Source: Aquibium microcysteis (GTDB lineage Bacteria; Pseudomonadota; Alphaproteobacteria; Rhizobiales; Rhizobiaceae). From it: 64,000 nucleotides of DNA. Where the stretch lies: NCBI RefSeq assembly GCF_014495845.1, contig NZ_CP061080.1, forward strand, positions 2,779,001-2,843,000, read 5' to 3'. The translations under genes and the position numbers were made by a program. The number at the start of each line of letters is the position of its first letter. The stretch's first letter is position 1. Below the pieces are notes generated by a model, which saw only the letters and a list, made by a program, of their open reading frames with translations, was not told the DNA's origin and made no database searches. Of the stretch, positions 24,833 through 35,589 are shown piece by piece.

Positions 24833-26058
24833 GTCCTTTTGAACCCGTCGAGACCGAACAGTGGACGCGCCGCAACGCCGGCGAACGAGCCGGCGAAGGC
24901 GGCGGCGAACCACAGCCACCCGTGCAAGCTGCCCGAGGCGATGCCGGAAAACAAGGCGCCGATGTTGCAGCCGAACGAAAGCCGCGCGCCATAGCCCATC
25001 AGGAGGCCCCCGACGATGGCCGCGAGCAGCGATCCGAGCGGCAGCTTCGCCTTCGGCGCGAACTTCCCCGCGAGGCTCGCGGCCAGCGCGGCGCCGAGGA
25101 TGATCCCGAAATTCATCACGGAAGTGACGTCGGCGAGCACGCTGGACGACAGCGCCGTCTGCGGCCCGGGCCAGGTCCAGAAGGCCCAGCTCTCGACCGG
25201 AATGCCGGCCGCCTGTGCGATCTTCGCGCCCCAGAGGCCGAAGCCGAAGGTCACGGACCAGGGATGTCCGGCGAGCAGCAGCGTCGCGACGTTGAGCACG
25301 GCGAGCATCAGCCCGGCGCCGACCAGCGGCCATGGTCCCTTGACGAGCCAGGCCCAGCCGGCCCGCGGCGGCGTCGCCTCCCACTCCACGTCGCCATGCG
25401 CGCGCCGCTCCACCAGCGCGGTTGCGAGCGCGACCAGTCCGAGCGCGGCCAGCGTCGCGAAGACGGCGGTGCCGGTCGAGAACGCGCGACCGAGATCGAT
25501 GACGCCGAGCGACGGCAGTTCGAGCCACCAGGGCAGGTGCGCGGTGCCGATCACGGCGCCGACGATGAAGAACACGAGGGTAACCAGCATGCGCGCCGAC
25601 CCGCCGCCGACGGTGAACAGCGTGCCCGAGCCGCAGCCGCCGCCGAGCTGCATCCCCAGCCCGAACAGGGCGGCGCCGATCAGCACGGAGACGCCGACCG
25701 GGGCCAGGGCGCCCACCAGCGGCTTGCCGCCCAGGCTGCCCGCCGCCAGCAGCGGGATCATCGCCACCGCTGCAATGCCGATCATCAGCATCTGCGCCCG
25801 CACCGCTCGCCCCCGCCGCTCGACCACGAAGCGGCGCCAGCCGCCGGTGAAGCCGAAGGAGCCGTGATAGAGCGCCGCGCCAAGCAGCCCGCCCACAAGG
25901 AAAAGCGCCGCCTGGCGCAGGTCGATCAGGCCTGCGATGGCCGCGAAGCCGAGGACGAGCCCGCCGGCTGCGACGAGCGCCGGCGCGCGGTCGATGGTCA
26001 TGGGGAGCGCGATCTGCGGTCGATCCGCAGGCGATCGGTCGAGAGGGATGTCGGTCAT
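24829..26058 (-). CDS. YeeE/YedE (TsuA-type) thiosulfate/sulfur-compound permease
   Basis: A 409-residue membrane protein with two YeeE/YedE repeats. Each half carries a conserved Cys/Gly motif, QLGGGCGSGTLFTVGGG and RLSFGCNIGALFSGIAS, corresponding to the cysteines that relay thiosulfate in TsuA. The start at 26058 (MTDIPLDRSPADRP) is the first Met close to the conserved core, though its ribosome site is weak; in-frame Met codons near 26124 are alternatives. It lies 95 bases downstream of a periplasmic rhodanese and is coupled to the small Cys-rich protein, pointing to sulfane-sulfur uptake. Confidence 0.9.
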   Translation of the reverse strand: MTDIPLDRSPADRPQIALPMTIDRAPALVAAGGLVLGFAAIAGLIDLRQAALFLVGGLLGAALYHGSFGFTGGWRRFVVERRGRAVRAQMLMIGIAAVAMIPLLAAGSLGGKPLVGALAPVGVSVLIGAALFGLGMQLGGGCGSGTLFTVGGGSARMLVTLVFFIVGAVIGTAHLPWWLELPSLGVIDLGRAFSTGTAVFATLAALGLVALATALVERRAHGDVEWEATPPRAGWAWLVKGPWPLVGAGLMLAVLNVATLLLAGHPWSVTFGFGLWGAKIAQAAGIPVESWAFWTWPGPQTALSSSVLADVTSVMNFGIILGAALAASLAGKFAPKAKLPLGSLLAAIVGGLLMGYGARLSFGCNIGALFSGIASGSLHGWLWFAAAFAGSFAGVAARPLFGLDGFKRT

Positions 26059-26153
26059 GATGGAGTCTGCCGCTTCTGTCGCTTGCTCGAAAACGCCGAA
26101 TGTCCGGATCGCTCCGGACATTCGCATGCATTCGTGACGCCCGTCGGAAAGGT

Positions 26154-27068
26154 TCAGGTGCCCGAGCGGTTCTCGACCGGACGCTTGGGATCGGCGGTCC
26201 ACTCGGCCATCGAGCCGTCATACATGGAGGTGTTCTTGTTGCCCAGCACCTCGCTCAGGCCGAACCAGGCCACGGAAGCCCAGTGGCCGGTGTTGCAGAA
26301 GGCGATGTTCTTCTCGTCCGCGCCGAGGCCCACGGCCTCCGACAGCGCCTTCACCGTCTCGGGACGGGCAAACAGGGCGTACTCCGCGCTGTAGAGGTCG
26401 CTGTGCTTGATGTTGACGGCGCCAGGGATCGTGCCTTCGGTGCGCACGACCGGGCTCTTCGACTTGCCTTCGAACTGCTCGGCCGGTCGGCCGTCGACCA
26501 GTTTCGTGCCTGCTTCGAGAGCGGCGGCGACCTCCTCGGTCGTTGCCAGGAGATCCTCCTGCAGATCGTATTCGAAGGTCACGGGCGTCGGCTTCGCCGG
26601 CTCCGCCGACCGCTTGCCGCCGGCCGCATCGTACTGGCGCCAGCCCCCGTCGAGGATGGAGACCTCGTCATGGCCGAGATACTTGAAGGTCCAGTACACG
26701 CGGGTCGCGCCGCCGAACTCGCTGGAGTCGGTGCCCCAGGGTACGATGACGACGTGATCGTCGGCATCGATGCCGAGGTCGCCGATGAGCTTGGAGATCT
26801 GCTCGACCGGCGGCAGCATCCCGGGAACCCCGTTGAGCTCCGTGCGCCAGCCTGCGGTGGCATAGGGCGCGACGACCGCGCCGTCGATATAGGGGGTCGT
26901 CCCGAGATCGGTCTCGGCGACCTTGTCACGGATGTCGAGGAGGACGACGTTCTCCTGGCCCGCATGGGCCTTCACCCACTCGGCATCCACCAGGGGGCGG
27001 ACGTCGGAAGCGAAGGCGGCGGGCGCGGCGAGCACGCCGAGCGTGAGGGCCAGTGAAGCGAGGCGCAT
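26154..27068 (-). CDS. Periplasmic two-domain thiosulfate sulfurtransferase (rhodanese)
   Basis: A 304-residue protein with a signal peptide (cleavage after AAFAS-type site near residue 21) and two rhodanese domains. The first starts VRPLVDAEWVKAH and is catalytically inert, with Asp in VVLLDIRDKVAE. The second has the active-site loop IAFCNTGHWAS with the persulfide-forming Cys near residue 262. The ATG follows GGGAGA. It probably generates or transfers sulfane sulfur in the periplasm for the TsuA-type permease encoded next. Confidence 0.93.
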   Translation of the reverse strand: MRLASLALTLGVLAAPAAFASDVRPLVDAEWVKAHAGQENVVLLDIRDKVAETDLGTTPYIDGAVVAPYATAGWRTELNGVPGMLPPVEQISKLIGDLGIDADDHVVIVPWGTDSSEFGGATRVYWTFKYLGHDEVSILDGGWRQYDAAGGKRSAEPAKPTPVTFEYDLQEDLLATTEEVAAALEAGTKLVDGRPAEQFEGKSKSPVVRTEGTIPGAVNIKHSDLYSAEYALFARPETVKALSEAVGLGADEKNIAFCNTGHWASVAWFGLSEVLGNKNTSMYDGSMAEWTADPKRPVENRSGT

Positions 27069-27376
27069 CTGTGGGTCTCCCGGTCTGTGATGGCGGACTT
27101 CGCGGTGAAGTCCCGTGACATCCTTCTATCGGAACGGCCGAGGCGGGTCAGGGCATGGCGGGCTTTCGAACCTGCGCCCGTTCGAATCCCGTTCCAAAAT
27201 TGCCTCGAAATCAGGAATGGAAGTCCACCTGGGCGCTGCCTCGATCCGCGCGCGACAAAAAACGTTCGCGGCGTGGCCGTCTCCGGACAGGTGGCGGCTG
27301 GCGTGCGCGCACCTCCGGTTTCCCTTTCGGCGCCCGATGGTCTAAGGCGGGAGGACGCCAGTCAGGAACCGCAGCC
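27069..27376. other. 308-base divergent gap with a GGAACGG/CCGTTCC inverted repeat
   Basis: No gene is visible between the divergent rhodanese and sorbosone-dehydrogenase-like genes. A 7-base inverted repeat, GGAACGG (27131-27137) and CCGTTCC (27189-27195), encloses a TTCGAAT sequence reminiscent of a tRNA T-loop. The T-stem does not pair and spacing is wrong, so it is at best a decayed tRNA fragment. Confidence 0.4.
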
Positions 27377-28675
27377 ATGGCCACTTCTCTCTTCGCCGAA
27401 CTCGTCGCTCTCGTCGGCGGCGTCATGGTCAGGATACGCCATCGCGGCCAGGGCGTCCTCGCCCAGGCCTTCGGCGACAGACCGGCAATCCCCCCTGCCC
27501 GCCCCCAGGGCGCCATCCCGACGCTCAAGATGCCGACGGCGCGCGGCTGGGACGCCGGCCGCACACCGGTCGCCGCGCCGGGGTTGAAGGTCAACGCCTT
27601 CGCCGCCGGCCTCAAGCATCCCCGCTGGATCCATGTCCTGCCCAACGGCGACGTCCTGACCGCCGAGGCGCTGTCGGTGCCGGGCGGCATCAGCTCCGTC
27701 TTCGACTATGCCATGTCGGCCACGATGCGTCGCGCCGCCGCCCTCGGCGACAGCCCGAACCGCATCACGCTGCTGCGCGATGCCGACGGCGACGGCGTCG
27801 CCGAGACGCGGCACGTGCTGCTGGACGGCCTGAACCACCCCTTCGGCATGGCGATGCTCGACGGCACGCTCTATGTCGGCAACACCGACGGCTTGGTCGC
27901 CTTCCCCTATTCCGACGGCGACACCCGCATCGAGGCGCCCGGCCGCCGTCTCGCCTCCTACAAGCCGGCCGGCCACTGGACCCGCTCCATCCTTCCGTCC
28001 GCCGACGGCACGCGTCTCTATGTCGGCGTCGGCTCGCTCTCCAACATCGGCGACGAAGGCATGGAGGCGGAGGAAGGACGGGCCGCCATCTACGAATACG
28101 ACATCGCCGCAGGGCGGCAGCGCGTCTTCGCCTCGGGGCTGCGCAATCCGGTCGGGCTCGCCTGGGAACCGTCGACGGGGGTCCTCTGGACCGTCGTCAA
28201 CGAGCGCGACGGCCTCGGTGACGAGACGCCGCCTGACTACCTCACTTCGGTCGTCGACGGCGGCTTCTATGGCTGGCCGTACTGCTACTGGGATCGCATC
28301 GTCGACGACCGTGTGCCGCAGGACGCCGCGATGGTGGCCAGGGCGCTCACACCGGATTTCGCGCTCGGCGGTCATACGGCCTCGCTCGGCCTGTGCTGGA
28401 TGCCGGCCGGCACGCTGCCCGGCTTCCCCGACGGCATGGTGATCGGCCAGCACGGCTCGTGGAACCGCTCGACGCTCTCGGGCTACCGCGTCATTTTCGT
28501 GCCGTTCGAGAACGGCAGGCCCTCCGGCCCCTCGCGCGACATCCTCTCGGGTTTCCTGTCGCCCGACGAGAAGTACTCCTACGGCAGGCCCGTCGGCGTC
28601 ACCCTCGGGCCGGACGGATCGCTCCTCGTCGCCGACGACGTCGGCGACGTCCTGTGGCGCGTCACCGGCGCCTGA
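27377..28675 (+). CDS. L-sorbosone dehydrogenase-like PQQ-type beta-propeller protein
   Basis: A 432-residue protein of the sorbosone/glucose dehydrogenase (GSDH) propeller family. Typical segments are LKHPRWIHVLPNGDVLTAEAL, RDADGDGVAETRHVLLDGL (Ca-type Asp loop), GLRNPVGLAWEP, GGFYGWPYCYWD and GQHGSWNRSTLSGYRV. The N-terminus is only weakly hydrophobic, so export is uncertain. The ATG at 27377 follows CAGGAA. It stands alone between divergent and downstream units. A 23-base hairpin lies about 110 bases after its stop. Confidence 0.88.
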   Translation: MATSLFAELVALVGGVMVRIRHRGQGVLAQAFGDRPAIPPARPQGAIPTLKMPTARGWDAGRTPVAAPGLKVNAFAAGLKHPRWIHVLPNGDVLTAEALSVPGGISSVFDYAMSATMRRAAALGDSPNRITLLRDADGDGVAETRHVLLDGLNHPFGMAMLDGTLYVGNTDGLVAFPYSDGDTRIEAPGRRLASYKPAGHWTRSILPSADGTRLYVGVGSLSNIGDEGMEAEEGRAAIYEYDIAAGRQRVFASGLRNPVGLAWEPSTGVLWTVVNERDGLGDETPPDYLTSVVDGGFYGWPYCYWDRIVDDRVPQDAAMVARALTPDFALGGHTASLGLCWMPAGTLPGFPDGMVIGQHGSWNRSTLSGYRVIFVPFENGRPSGPSRDILSGFLSPDEKYSYGRPVGVTLGPDGSLLVADDVGDVLWRVTGA

Positions 28676-28783
28676 CGGCGACCTTCCGCATCCGCGCGAG
28701 GCCGGCTTAGCGGCCGTCTGCGCCGCACCGGCGGCATCTGCCGACCCTCCGGCGGGACGAAAACCCGGACGTTCAAATAACGG

Positions 28784-28806
28784 CCGCGGCAGCCGCGCTG
28801 CCGCGG
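28784..28806 (+). terminator. Hairpin after the sorbosone-dehydrogenase-like gene
   Basis: Perfect 9-base stem CCGCGGCAG (28784-28792) and CTGCCGCGG (28798-28806) with loop CCGCG. No T-run follows, so termination strength is uncertain. Confidence 0.55.
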
Positions 28807-28913
28807 AATGCTGGCGTTCGCGCCTCGTCTGCGCCTGCATCGGCTCACCGCCGGTCGAACCCCGGAAGCACCCGACGCGCACAACTTCTCGTCGCCGCGG
28901 GCGTCGGCCTTCA

Positions 28914-28957
28914 AATTTGGGCGTTTACAAAAATAATATAGTATGATTTTTTCTCGC
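28914..28957 (+). promoter_or_regulatory. AT-rich promoter/operator region of the ytf operon
   Basis: This is among the most AT-rich stretches in the window (TTTACAAAAATAATATAG and TATGATTTTTT). It includes the partial palindrome ATAATATAGTAT and lies about 40-80 bases upstream of the ytfQ start. It is a natural promoter position; the FCD regulator at the operon end could bind here. Confidence 0.5.
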
Positions 28958-28995
28958 TCGGGCATAGGCCCGTGCAGTTTCCAGGGAGGACTCAA

Positions 28996-29958
28996 ATGCT
29001 GTTCAAGATGGCCGGGATCGGCGCAGGCGCGCTGGTCTCTATCGCACTCATGTCGTCTGGCGCGCTTGCCCAGACGATCGGCTTCTCTCAGATCGGATCG
29101 GAGTCCGGCTGGCGGGCGGCCGAGACGACGGTGACGCGCCAGGAGGCGGAGAAGCGCGGCATCGACCTGAAGTTCGCCGACGCCCAGCAGAAGCAGGAGA
29201 ACCAGATCAAGGCGGTGCGCTCCTTCATCGCCCAGGGCGTGGACGCCATCCTGCTGGCGCCGGTCGTCGCAACCGGCTGGGATTCGGTGCTCGAAGAAGC
29301 GAAGGAGGCCGAGATCCCCGTCGTGCTCCTCGACCGCATGGTCGATTCCTCGAAGGATCTCTATCTCACGGCGGTCGGCTCCGACCTCGTCCACGAGGGT
29401 GAGGTCGCCGGCAAATGGCTCGTCGACACGCTTGCGGGCAAGCCGTGCAACGTGGTCGAACTCCAGGGCACGACCGGCTCGTCCCCGGCGATCGACCGCA
29501 AGACCGGCTTCGAGAACGCCATCAAGGGTCACGACAACATCAAGATCGTCCGCAGCCAGACCGGTGACTTCACCCGCACCAAGGGCAAGGAAGTCATGGA
29601 GAGCTTCCTGAAGGCCGAAGGCGGCGGCGCCAACATCTGCGCGCTCTACGCCCACAACGACGACATGGCCGTCGGCGCGATTCAGGCGATCAAGGAAGCC
29701 GGCCTGAAGCCGGGAACCGACATCCTCGTCGTCTCCATCGACGCCGTTCCGGACATCTTCGTGGCCATGGCCGCCGGCGAGGCGAATGCCACCGTCGAAC
29801 TGACGCCGAACATGGCCGGCCCCGCCTTCGACGCCCTTGCCGCCTTCATGAAGGACGGCACCATGCCGCCGAAGTTCATCCAGACCGAGTCCAAGCTCTA
29901 CACCCAGGCGGACGATCCGAAGGGCGAGTACGAGCGCCGCAAGGATCTCGGCTACTGA
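28996..29958 (+). CDS. ytfQ: Galactofuranose-type ABC sugar-binding protein YtfQ
   Basis: A 320-residue periplasmic sugar-binding protein with a signal peptide (cleavage after GALA). The mature sequence runs QTIGFSQIGSESGWRAAET, KQENQIKAVRSFIAQGVDA and APVVATGW, and it ends with VELTPNMAGPAFDAL; these match E. coli YtfQ nearly word for word. The ATG at 28996 follows GGGAGGA. It is first in an operon of the same order as ytfQ-ytfR-ytfT-yjfF. Expected ligands are furanose sugars such as galactofuranose. Confidence 0.93.
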   Translation: MLFKMAGIGAGALVSIALMSSGALAQTIGFSQIGSESGWRAAETTVTRQEAEKRGIDLKFADAQQKQENQIKAVRSFIAQGVDAILLAPVVATGWDSVLEEAKEAEIPVVLLDRMVDSSKDLYLTAVGSDLVHEGEVAGKWLVDTLAGKPCNVVELQGTTGSSPAIDRKTGFENAIKGHDNIKIVRSQTGDFTRTKGKEVMESFLKAEGGGANICALYAHNDDMAVGAIQAIKEAGLKPGTDILVVSIDAVPDIFVAMAAGEANATVELTPNMAGPAFDALAAFMKDGTMPPKFIQTESKLYTQADDPKGEYERRKDLGY

Positions 29959-29970
29959 TCCTCCCGAGGC

Positions 29971-30002
29971 ATCGGCGCCGCGCCCTGGAGCGCGGCGCCG
30001 AT
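29971..30002 (+). terminator. Perfect 13-bp hairpin between ytfQ and ytfR
   Basis: ATCGGCGCCGCGC (29971-29983), loop CCTGGA, GCGCGGCGCCGAT (29990-30002). Such stems after a binding-protein gene usually stabilise its message or attenuate the downstream genes, giving more binding protein than transporter. Confidence 0.7.
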
Positions 30003-30070
30003 CACGATCGACCGGCCCGTTCCGATGCACGTCTTCGGGGCGGGTCCATCGGTATGCTATCAAGTCGAGG

Positions 30071-31593
<1,523 letters not shown>

Positions 31594-31597
<4 letters not shown>

Positions 31598-32619
31598 ACG
31601 GCGCGACGCGCTTTCTCCGCCGGATCGCGCCCCAGCTCGCCATCCTGGCCGGCATCCTGGTGCTGATCTCGGTCTTCTTTCCCGGCTTCTTCGACGTCCG
31701 GATCGCCAACGGGCGGCTTTACGGCAGCCCGATCGACATCCTCAACCGCGGTGCGCCGGTTGCCCTGCTGGCAATCGGGATGACGCTGGTCATGGCGACG
31801 CGCGGAATCGACCTGTCGGTCGGCGCCGTCATGGCGATCTGCGGGGCGACCGCGGCCTGGGGCAGCACGCAGGGCTACGGCCTGCCCGCCATTCTTGCCC
31901 TGTCGATTTCCGCCGGGCTCGTCTGCGGCCTGTGGAACGGCATCCTCGTCGCCGTCCTGCGCATCCAGCCGATCGTGGCCACCCTCATCCTCATGGTGGC
32001 CGGGCGCGGCATCGCCCAGCTCATCACCGAGGGCGCCATCCTCACCTTCAACCAGGAAAGCCTGATCTTCATCGGCTCCGGCTCTGTTCTCACCGTGCCG
32101 ACCCCCGTGGTCATCTGGATGATCGCCGGGATGATCGTCACCCTGGTCGTCCGCCGGTCGGCGCTCGGCATGCTGATCGAGGCGATCGGCGTCAATCTGA
32201 GGGCCAGCACGCTGGCGGGGGTGAACTCGCGGGTTCTGCTGATCGCCGTCTACATGGCCTCCGGCCTCTGCGCGTCGCTTGCCGGCATCATCGCCGCGGC
32301 CGACATCCGCGGCGCCGACGCCAACAATGCCGGGCTCTGGCTGGAGCTCGACGCCATTCTCGCTGTCGTCATCGGCGGGACGTCGCTGCTGGGCGGCCGC
32401 TTCTCGATCGTGGCTTCGCTCATCGGCGCACTGATCATCCAGGCCATGAACACCGGCATCCTGTTGTCGGGGTTCCCGCCGGAATTCAACCTGGTCATCA
32501 AAGCCCTGATCGTGCTGACGATCCTGGTGCTGCAGTCGCCGGCCACGCGCACCGCGGCGTTCTTCTTCCGGCGCCGGCCCCGCACCGATACGAGCGAAAC
32601 GCGCACGGTGACCCAATGA
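31594..32619 (+). CDS. ytfT: Sugar ABC transporter permease YtfT
   Basis: A 341-residue CUT2-type permease with about nine membrane segments. The family motif MTLVMATRGIDLSVGAVMAI is present at about residues 57-76, and the coupling region is RASTLAGVNSRVLL. It is coupled on both sides by ATGA overlaps and pairs with the next permease. Confidence 0.93.
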
Positions 32620-33596
32620 ACGCCCGCATGCTCCCGCTGATCGCCACCGTGGTGATCTTCCTTGCCGCCTACGCGGTCTGCTACGTCCAGTTTCCGGCGA
32701 TCCTGTCGACGCGCGTCGTGGGCAACCTGCTCACCGACAATGCCTTCCTCGGCATCGCGGCGGTCGGCATGACCTTCGTCATCCTGTCCGGCGGCATCGA
32801 TCTGTCGATCGGCTCCGTCATCGCCTTCTCCGGCGTGTTCATCGCCGTGATGCTGCGCGACACGAGCCTGCACCCGGTCCCGGTCTTCGTCCTGCTGCTC
32901 GTCATCACCACGCTGTTCGGTGCCTGCATGGGCGCGGCGATCCACTTTCTGGAGATGCCGCCCTTCATCGTCACGCTCGCCGGCATGTTCCTGGCGCGCG
33001 GCATGGCCTACGTCATCTCGATCGACGCGGTGCCGATCGACCACGCGTTCTTCGACGTCCTGAAGAACGCCTACTGGCTCATGCCGGGCAAGGGCCGCCT
33101 GACCTTCATCGGCGGCCTCATGCTGCTGGTCTTTCTTGCCGGCATCGTGCTCGCCCACCGCACCCGGTTCGGAACCAACGTCTACGCGCTCGGCGGCGGG
33201 GCGGCCACGGCCTCGCTGATGGGCGTGCCGGTCGCCCGCACGACGATCGCCATCTACGCCCTGTCCGGGTTCCTCGCCGGCCTGTCGGGGATCGTCTTCG
33301 CCACCTACACCTCCGCCGGATACTCGCTCGCCACCGTGGGCGTGGAACTCGACGCGATCGCCGCCGTGGTCATCGGCGGGACGCTGCTCACCGGCGGCAG
33401 CGGCTTCGTGGCGGGCACGCTCGTCGGCGTGCTCATCATGGGTCTGATCCAGACCTACATCGTCTTCGACGGCACCCTGTCGAGCTGGTGGACGAAGATC
33501 GTCATCGGATTCTTGCTCTTTGCGTTCATTCTGCTGCAGAAGGGTCTCGTCCTGCTCTCCACCCGCGAACGCGGCACGGCAGACAGGCCCGGTTGA
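32616..33596 (+). CDS. yjfF: Sugar ABC transporter permease YjfF
   Basis: A 326-residue CUT2-type permease. It has TFVILSGGIDLSIGSVIAFS near residue 55, the coupling loop GAATASLMGVPVARTTI, and the conserved LDAIAAVVIGGTLLTGG. The ATGA overlap with ytfT shows coupled translation. The regulator gene begins nine bases after the stop. Confidence 0.93.
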   Translation: MNARMLPLIATVVIFLAAYAVCYVQFPAILSTRVVGNLLTDNAFLGIAAVGMTFVILSGGIDLSIGSVIAFSGVFIAVMLRDTSLHPVPVFVLLLVITTLFGACMGAAIHFLEMPPFIVTLAGMFLARGMAYVISIDAVPIDHAFFDVLKNAYWLMPGKGRLTFIGGLMLLVFLAGIVLAHRTRFGTNVYALGGGAATASLMGVPVARTTIAIYALSGFLAGLSGIVFATYTSAGYSLATVGVELDAIAAVVIGGTLLTGGSGFVAGTLVGVLIMGLIQTYIVFDGTLSSWWTKIVIGFLLFAFILLQKGLVLLSTRERGTADRPG

Positions 33597-33604
33597 GGAA
33601 CGTG

Positions 33605-34336
33605 ATGCTCAAGACAGCCATCTCGGGAAACATCGTCCGGAACAGTCATTCGCATGTGGTGAACGAACTCGGCAAGGCGATCGTCGGCGGGCTCTACCCC
33701 ACCGGCAGCCTGATGCCGGGGGACGCCGAACTGGCCGACCGCTTCGACGTTTCCCGGACTGTCCTGCGGGAGGCCATGAAGACGCTCACCGCCAAGGGCC
33801 TCGTCGTTCCGCGCGCACGGGTGGGCACGCGCGTCACCGAGCGCACGCGGTGGAACCTCTTCGATGCCGACGTGCTGACCTGGCACCTGGAGAGCGGCAT
33901 CGACGGCCAGTTCATCACCCACCTCAGCGAAATCCGCCTTGCCTTCGAGCCCTACGCGGCCCGGCTTGCCGCCCGCCACGCCACCAGGAACGACATAGCC
34001 GCCATGACGGCGGCGACCGAGAGGATGCGCACGGCGACCTCGATGGAGAGCTTCGCGCTCGCCGATCTGGAGTTCCATCTGGCGATGCTGGCAGCCGCGA
34101 AGAACCCGTTCCTCTACTCCCTCGGCAACCTGATCGAGGCGGCGCTGGTCACGAGCTTCAAGCTCAGTTCGCCGTTCGGCGAACCGGAAAGACACCTGCG
34201 GACCGCCTTGCGGCACCGGCACATCGTCGACGCCATCGCGGCTGCCGACCCGGATGCCGCCGCCGCCGCGGTCGGCGCCGTCATCATCGACGGCAAGGAA
34301 CGCGTCGCCCACCGGGTCTCCGCGCCGACCGCGTGA
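33605..34336 (+). CDS. FadR/GntR family regulator (FCD domain) of the ytf operon
   Basis: A 243-residue GntR regulator. The winged helix spans residues about 15-80 (LGKAIVGGLYPTGSLMPG, DRFDVSRTVLREAMKTLTAKGL). The FCD domain follows (HLSEIRLAFEPYAARLAA, LADLEFHLAMLAA, RHRHIVDAIAA), keeping the Asp/His pattern of metal-dependent FCD sensors. GAGGAAC precedes the start; a GTG one codon earlier is possible. As the last gene of the sugar operon it most likely senses the imported sugar or a derivative and controls the unit. Confidence 0.9.
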   Translation: MLKTAISGNIVRNSHSHVVNELGKAIVGGLYPTGSLMPGDAELADRFDVSRTVLREAMKTLTAKGLVVPRARVGTRVTERTRWNLFDADVLTWHLESGIDGQFITHLSEIRLAFEPYAARLAARHATRNDIAAMTAATERMRTATSMESFALADLEFHLAMLAAAKNPFLYSLGNLIEAALVTSFKLSSPFGEPERHLRTALRHRHIVDAIAAADPDAAAAAVGAVIIDGKERVAHRVSAPTA

Positions 34337-34502
34337 CGCCGCCCTCTGCCGCAGCGCCCGCGCCGGACCCGCCCGGGCGCGAATGCCTCGCCGCAGCCGG
34401 CAGGGCCTTTAGCTATGCAGTGGCTTTGGTGTTGTGCCCGCCGCGCTGCGCCGATAAGGCTGCGCGACAAGATCAGCCTCACGAGCGGGATACGACGGGA
34501 AG

Positions 34503-35585
34503 ATGAAGTCTGCCCATCCGGATAGCCGCAAGGTCGCCCTCGTTTCGGGGATCACCGGCCAGGACGGCGCCTATCTCGCCGACCTCCTGCTGGAGAAGGG
34601 CTACGTCGTTCACGGGATCAAGCGGCGCTCCTCGTCCTTCAACACCAGCCGCATCGAGCACATCTACCAGGATCCGCATGCGCAGGACCGCCGCTTCGTC
34701 CTGCACTATGGCGACATGACCGATTCGACGAACCTGATCAGGATCGTCCAGGAGAGCCAGCCGGACGAAATCTACAATCTGGCGGCGCAGAGCCACGTCA
34801 TGGTGTCGTTCGAGACACCGGAATACACCGCCAATGCCGATGCTCTGGGCACGCTGCGCTTCCTGGAGGCCATCCGGATCCTCGGCATGGAGAAGAAGAC
34901 CCGCTTCTACCAGGCCTCCACCTCGGAGCTCTACGGTCTCGTCCAGGAGGTGCCGCAGTCGGAGAAGACGCCGTTCTATCCCCGCAGCCCCTATGCGGCC
35001 GCCAAGCTCTACGCCTACTGGATCACGGTCAACTACCGCGAGGCCTACGGCATGCATGCTTCCAACGGCATCCTGTTCAACCACGAGAGCCCGCTGCGCG
35101 GCGAGACCTTCGTGACGCGCAAGATCACCCGTGCGGCTGCGGCCATCAGCCTCGGCAAGCAGGAGCGGCTTTATCTCGGCAATCTCGACGCCCGGCGCGA
35201 CTGGGGTCATGCCCGGGAATACGTGCGCGGCATGTGGCTGATGATGCAGCAGGACGAGCCGGACGACTACGTGCTCGCCACCGGCGAGACGACGCAGGTC
35301 CGCACCTTCGTGCAATGGGCCTTCGAGGATGCAGGCATTCCGCTGGAATGGCGCGGGTCGGGCGTCGACGAGAAAGGCTACGATACGCTTTCGGGAAGAT
35401 GCGTCGTGGAGGTCGATCCGCGCTATTTCCGGCCGACCGAGGTGGACCTCCTCGTCGGCGATCCCCGAAAGGCGCACGAGAAGCTCGGCTGGCGGCACGA
35501 GACCTCCGTCCGCGACCTGTGTCGCGAGATGGTGGAGGAGGATCTCAAGGTGATGCGGACCGAACCGGTGCTGAAGGACGCCTGA
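34503..35585 (+). CDS. gmd: GDP-mannose 4,6-dehydratase
   Basis: A 360-residue extended SDR converting GDP-mannose to GDP-4-keto-6-deoxymannose. It has the nucleotide loop [19 protein letters not shown], the [15 protein letters not shown] region typical of Gmd, the catalytic YxxxK in [12 protein letters not shown], and [20 protein letters not shown]. Only four bases separate it from fcl, which uses its product. It starts the exopolysaccharide locus. Confidence 0.97.
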   Translation: MKSAHPDSRKVALVSGITGQDGAYLADLLLEKGYVVHGIKRRSSSFNTSRIEHIYQDPHAQDRRFVLHYGDMTDSTNLIRIVQESQPDEIYNLAAQSHVMVSFETPEYTANADALGTLRFLEAIRILGMEKKTRFYQASTSELYGLVQEVPQSEKTPFYPRSPYAAAKLYAYWITVNYREAYGMHASNGILFNHESPLRGETFVTRKITRAAAAISLGKQERLYLGNLDARRDWGHAREYVRGMWLMMQQDEPDDYVLATGETTQVRTFVQWAFEDAGIPLEWRGSGVDEKGYDTLSGRCVVEVDPRYFRPTEVDLLVGDPRKAHEKLGWRHETSVRDLCREMVEEDLKVMRTEPVLKDA

Positions 35586-35589
35586 CGCG

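Noticed and set aside
27131..27196. tRNA-like sequence with a 7-base acceptor-like pair and TTCGAAT
   Set aside because: Only one base lies between the putative T-loop and the acceptor strand, the T-stem does not pair, and position 8 is not T. It fails the cloverleaf.
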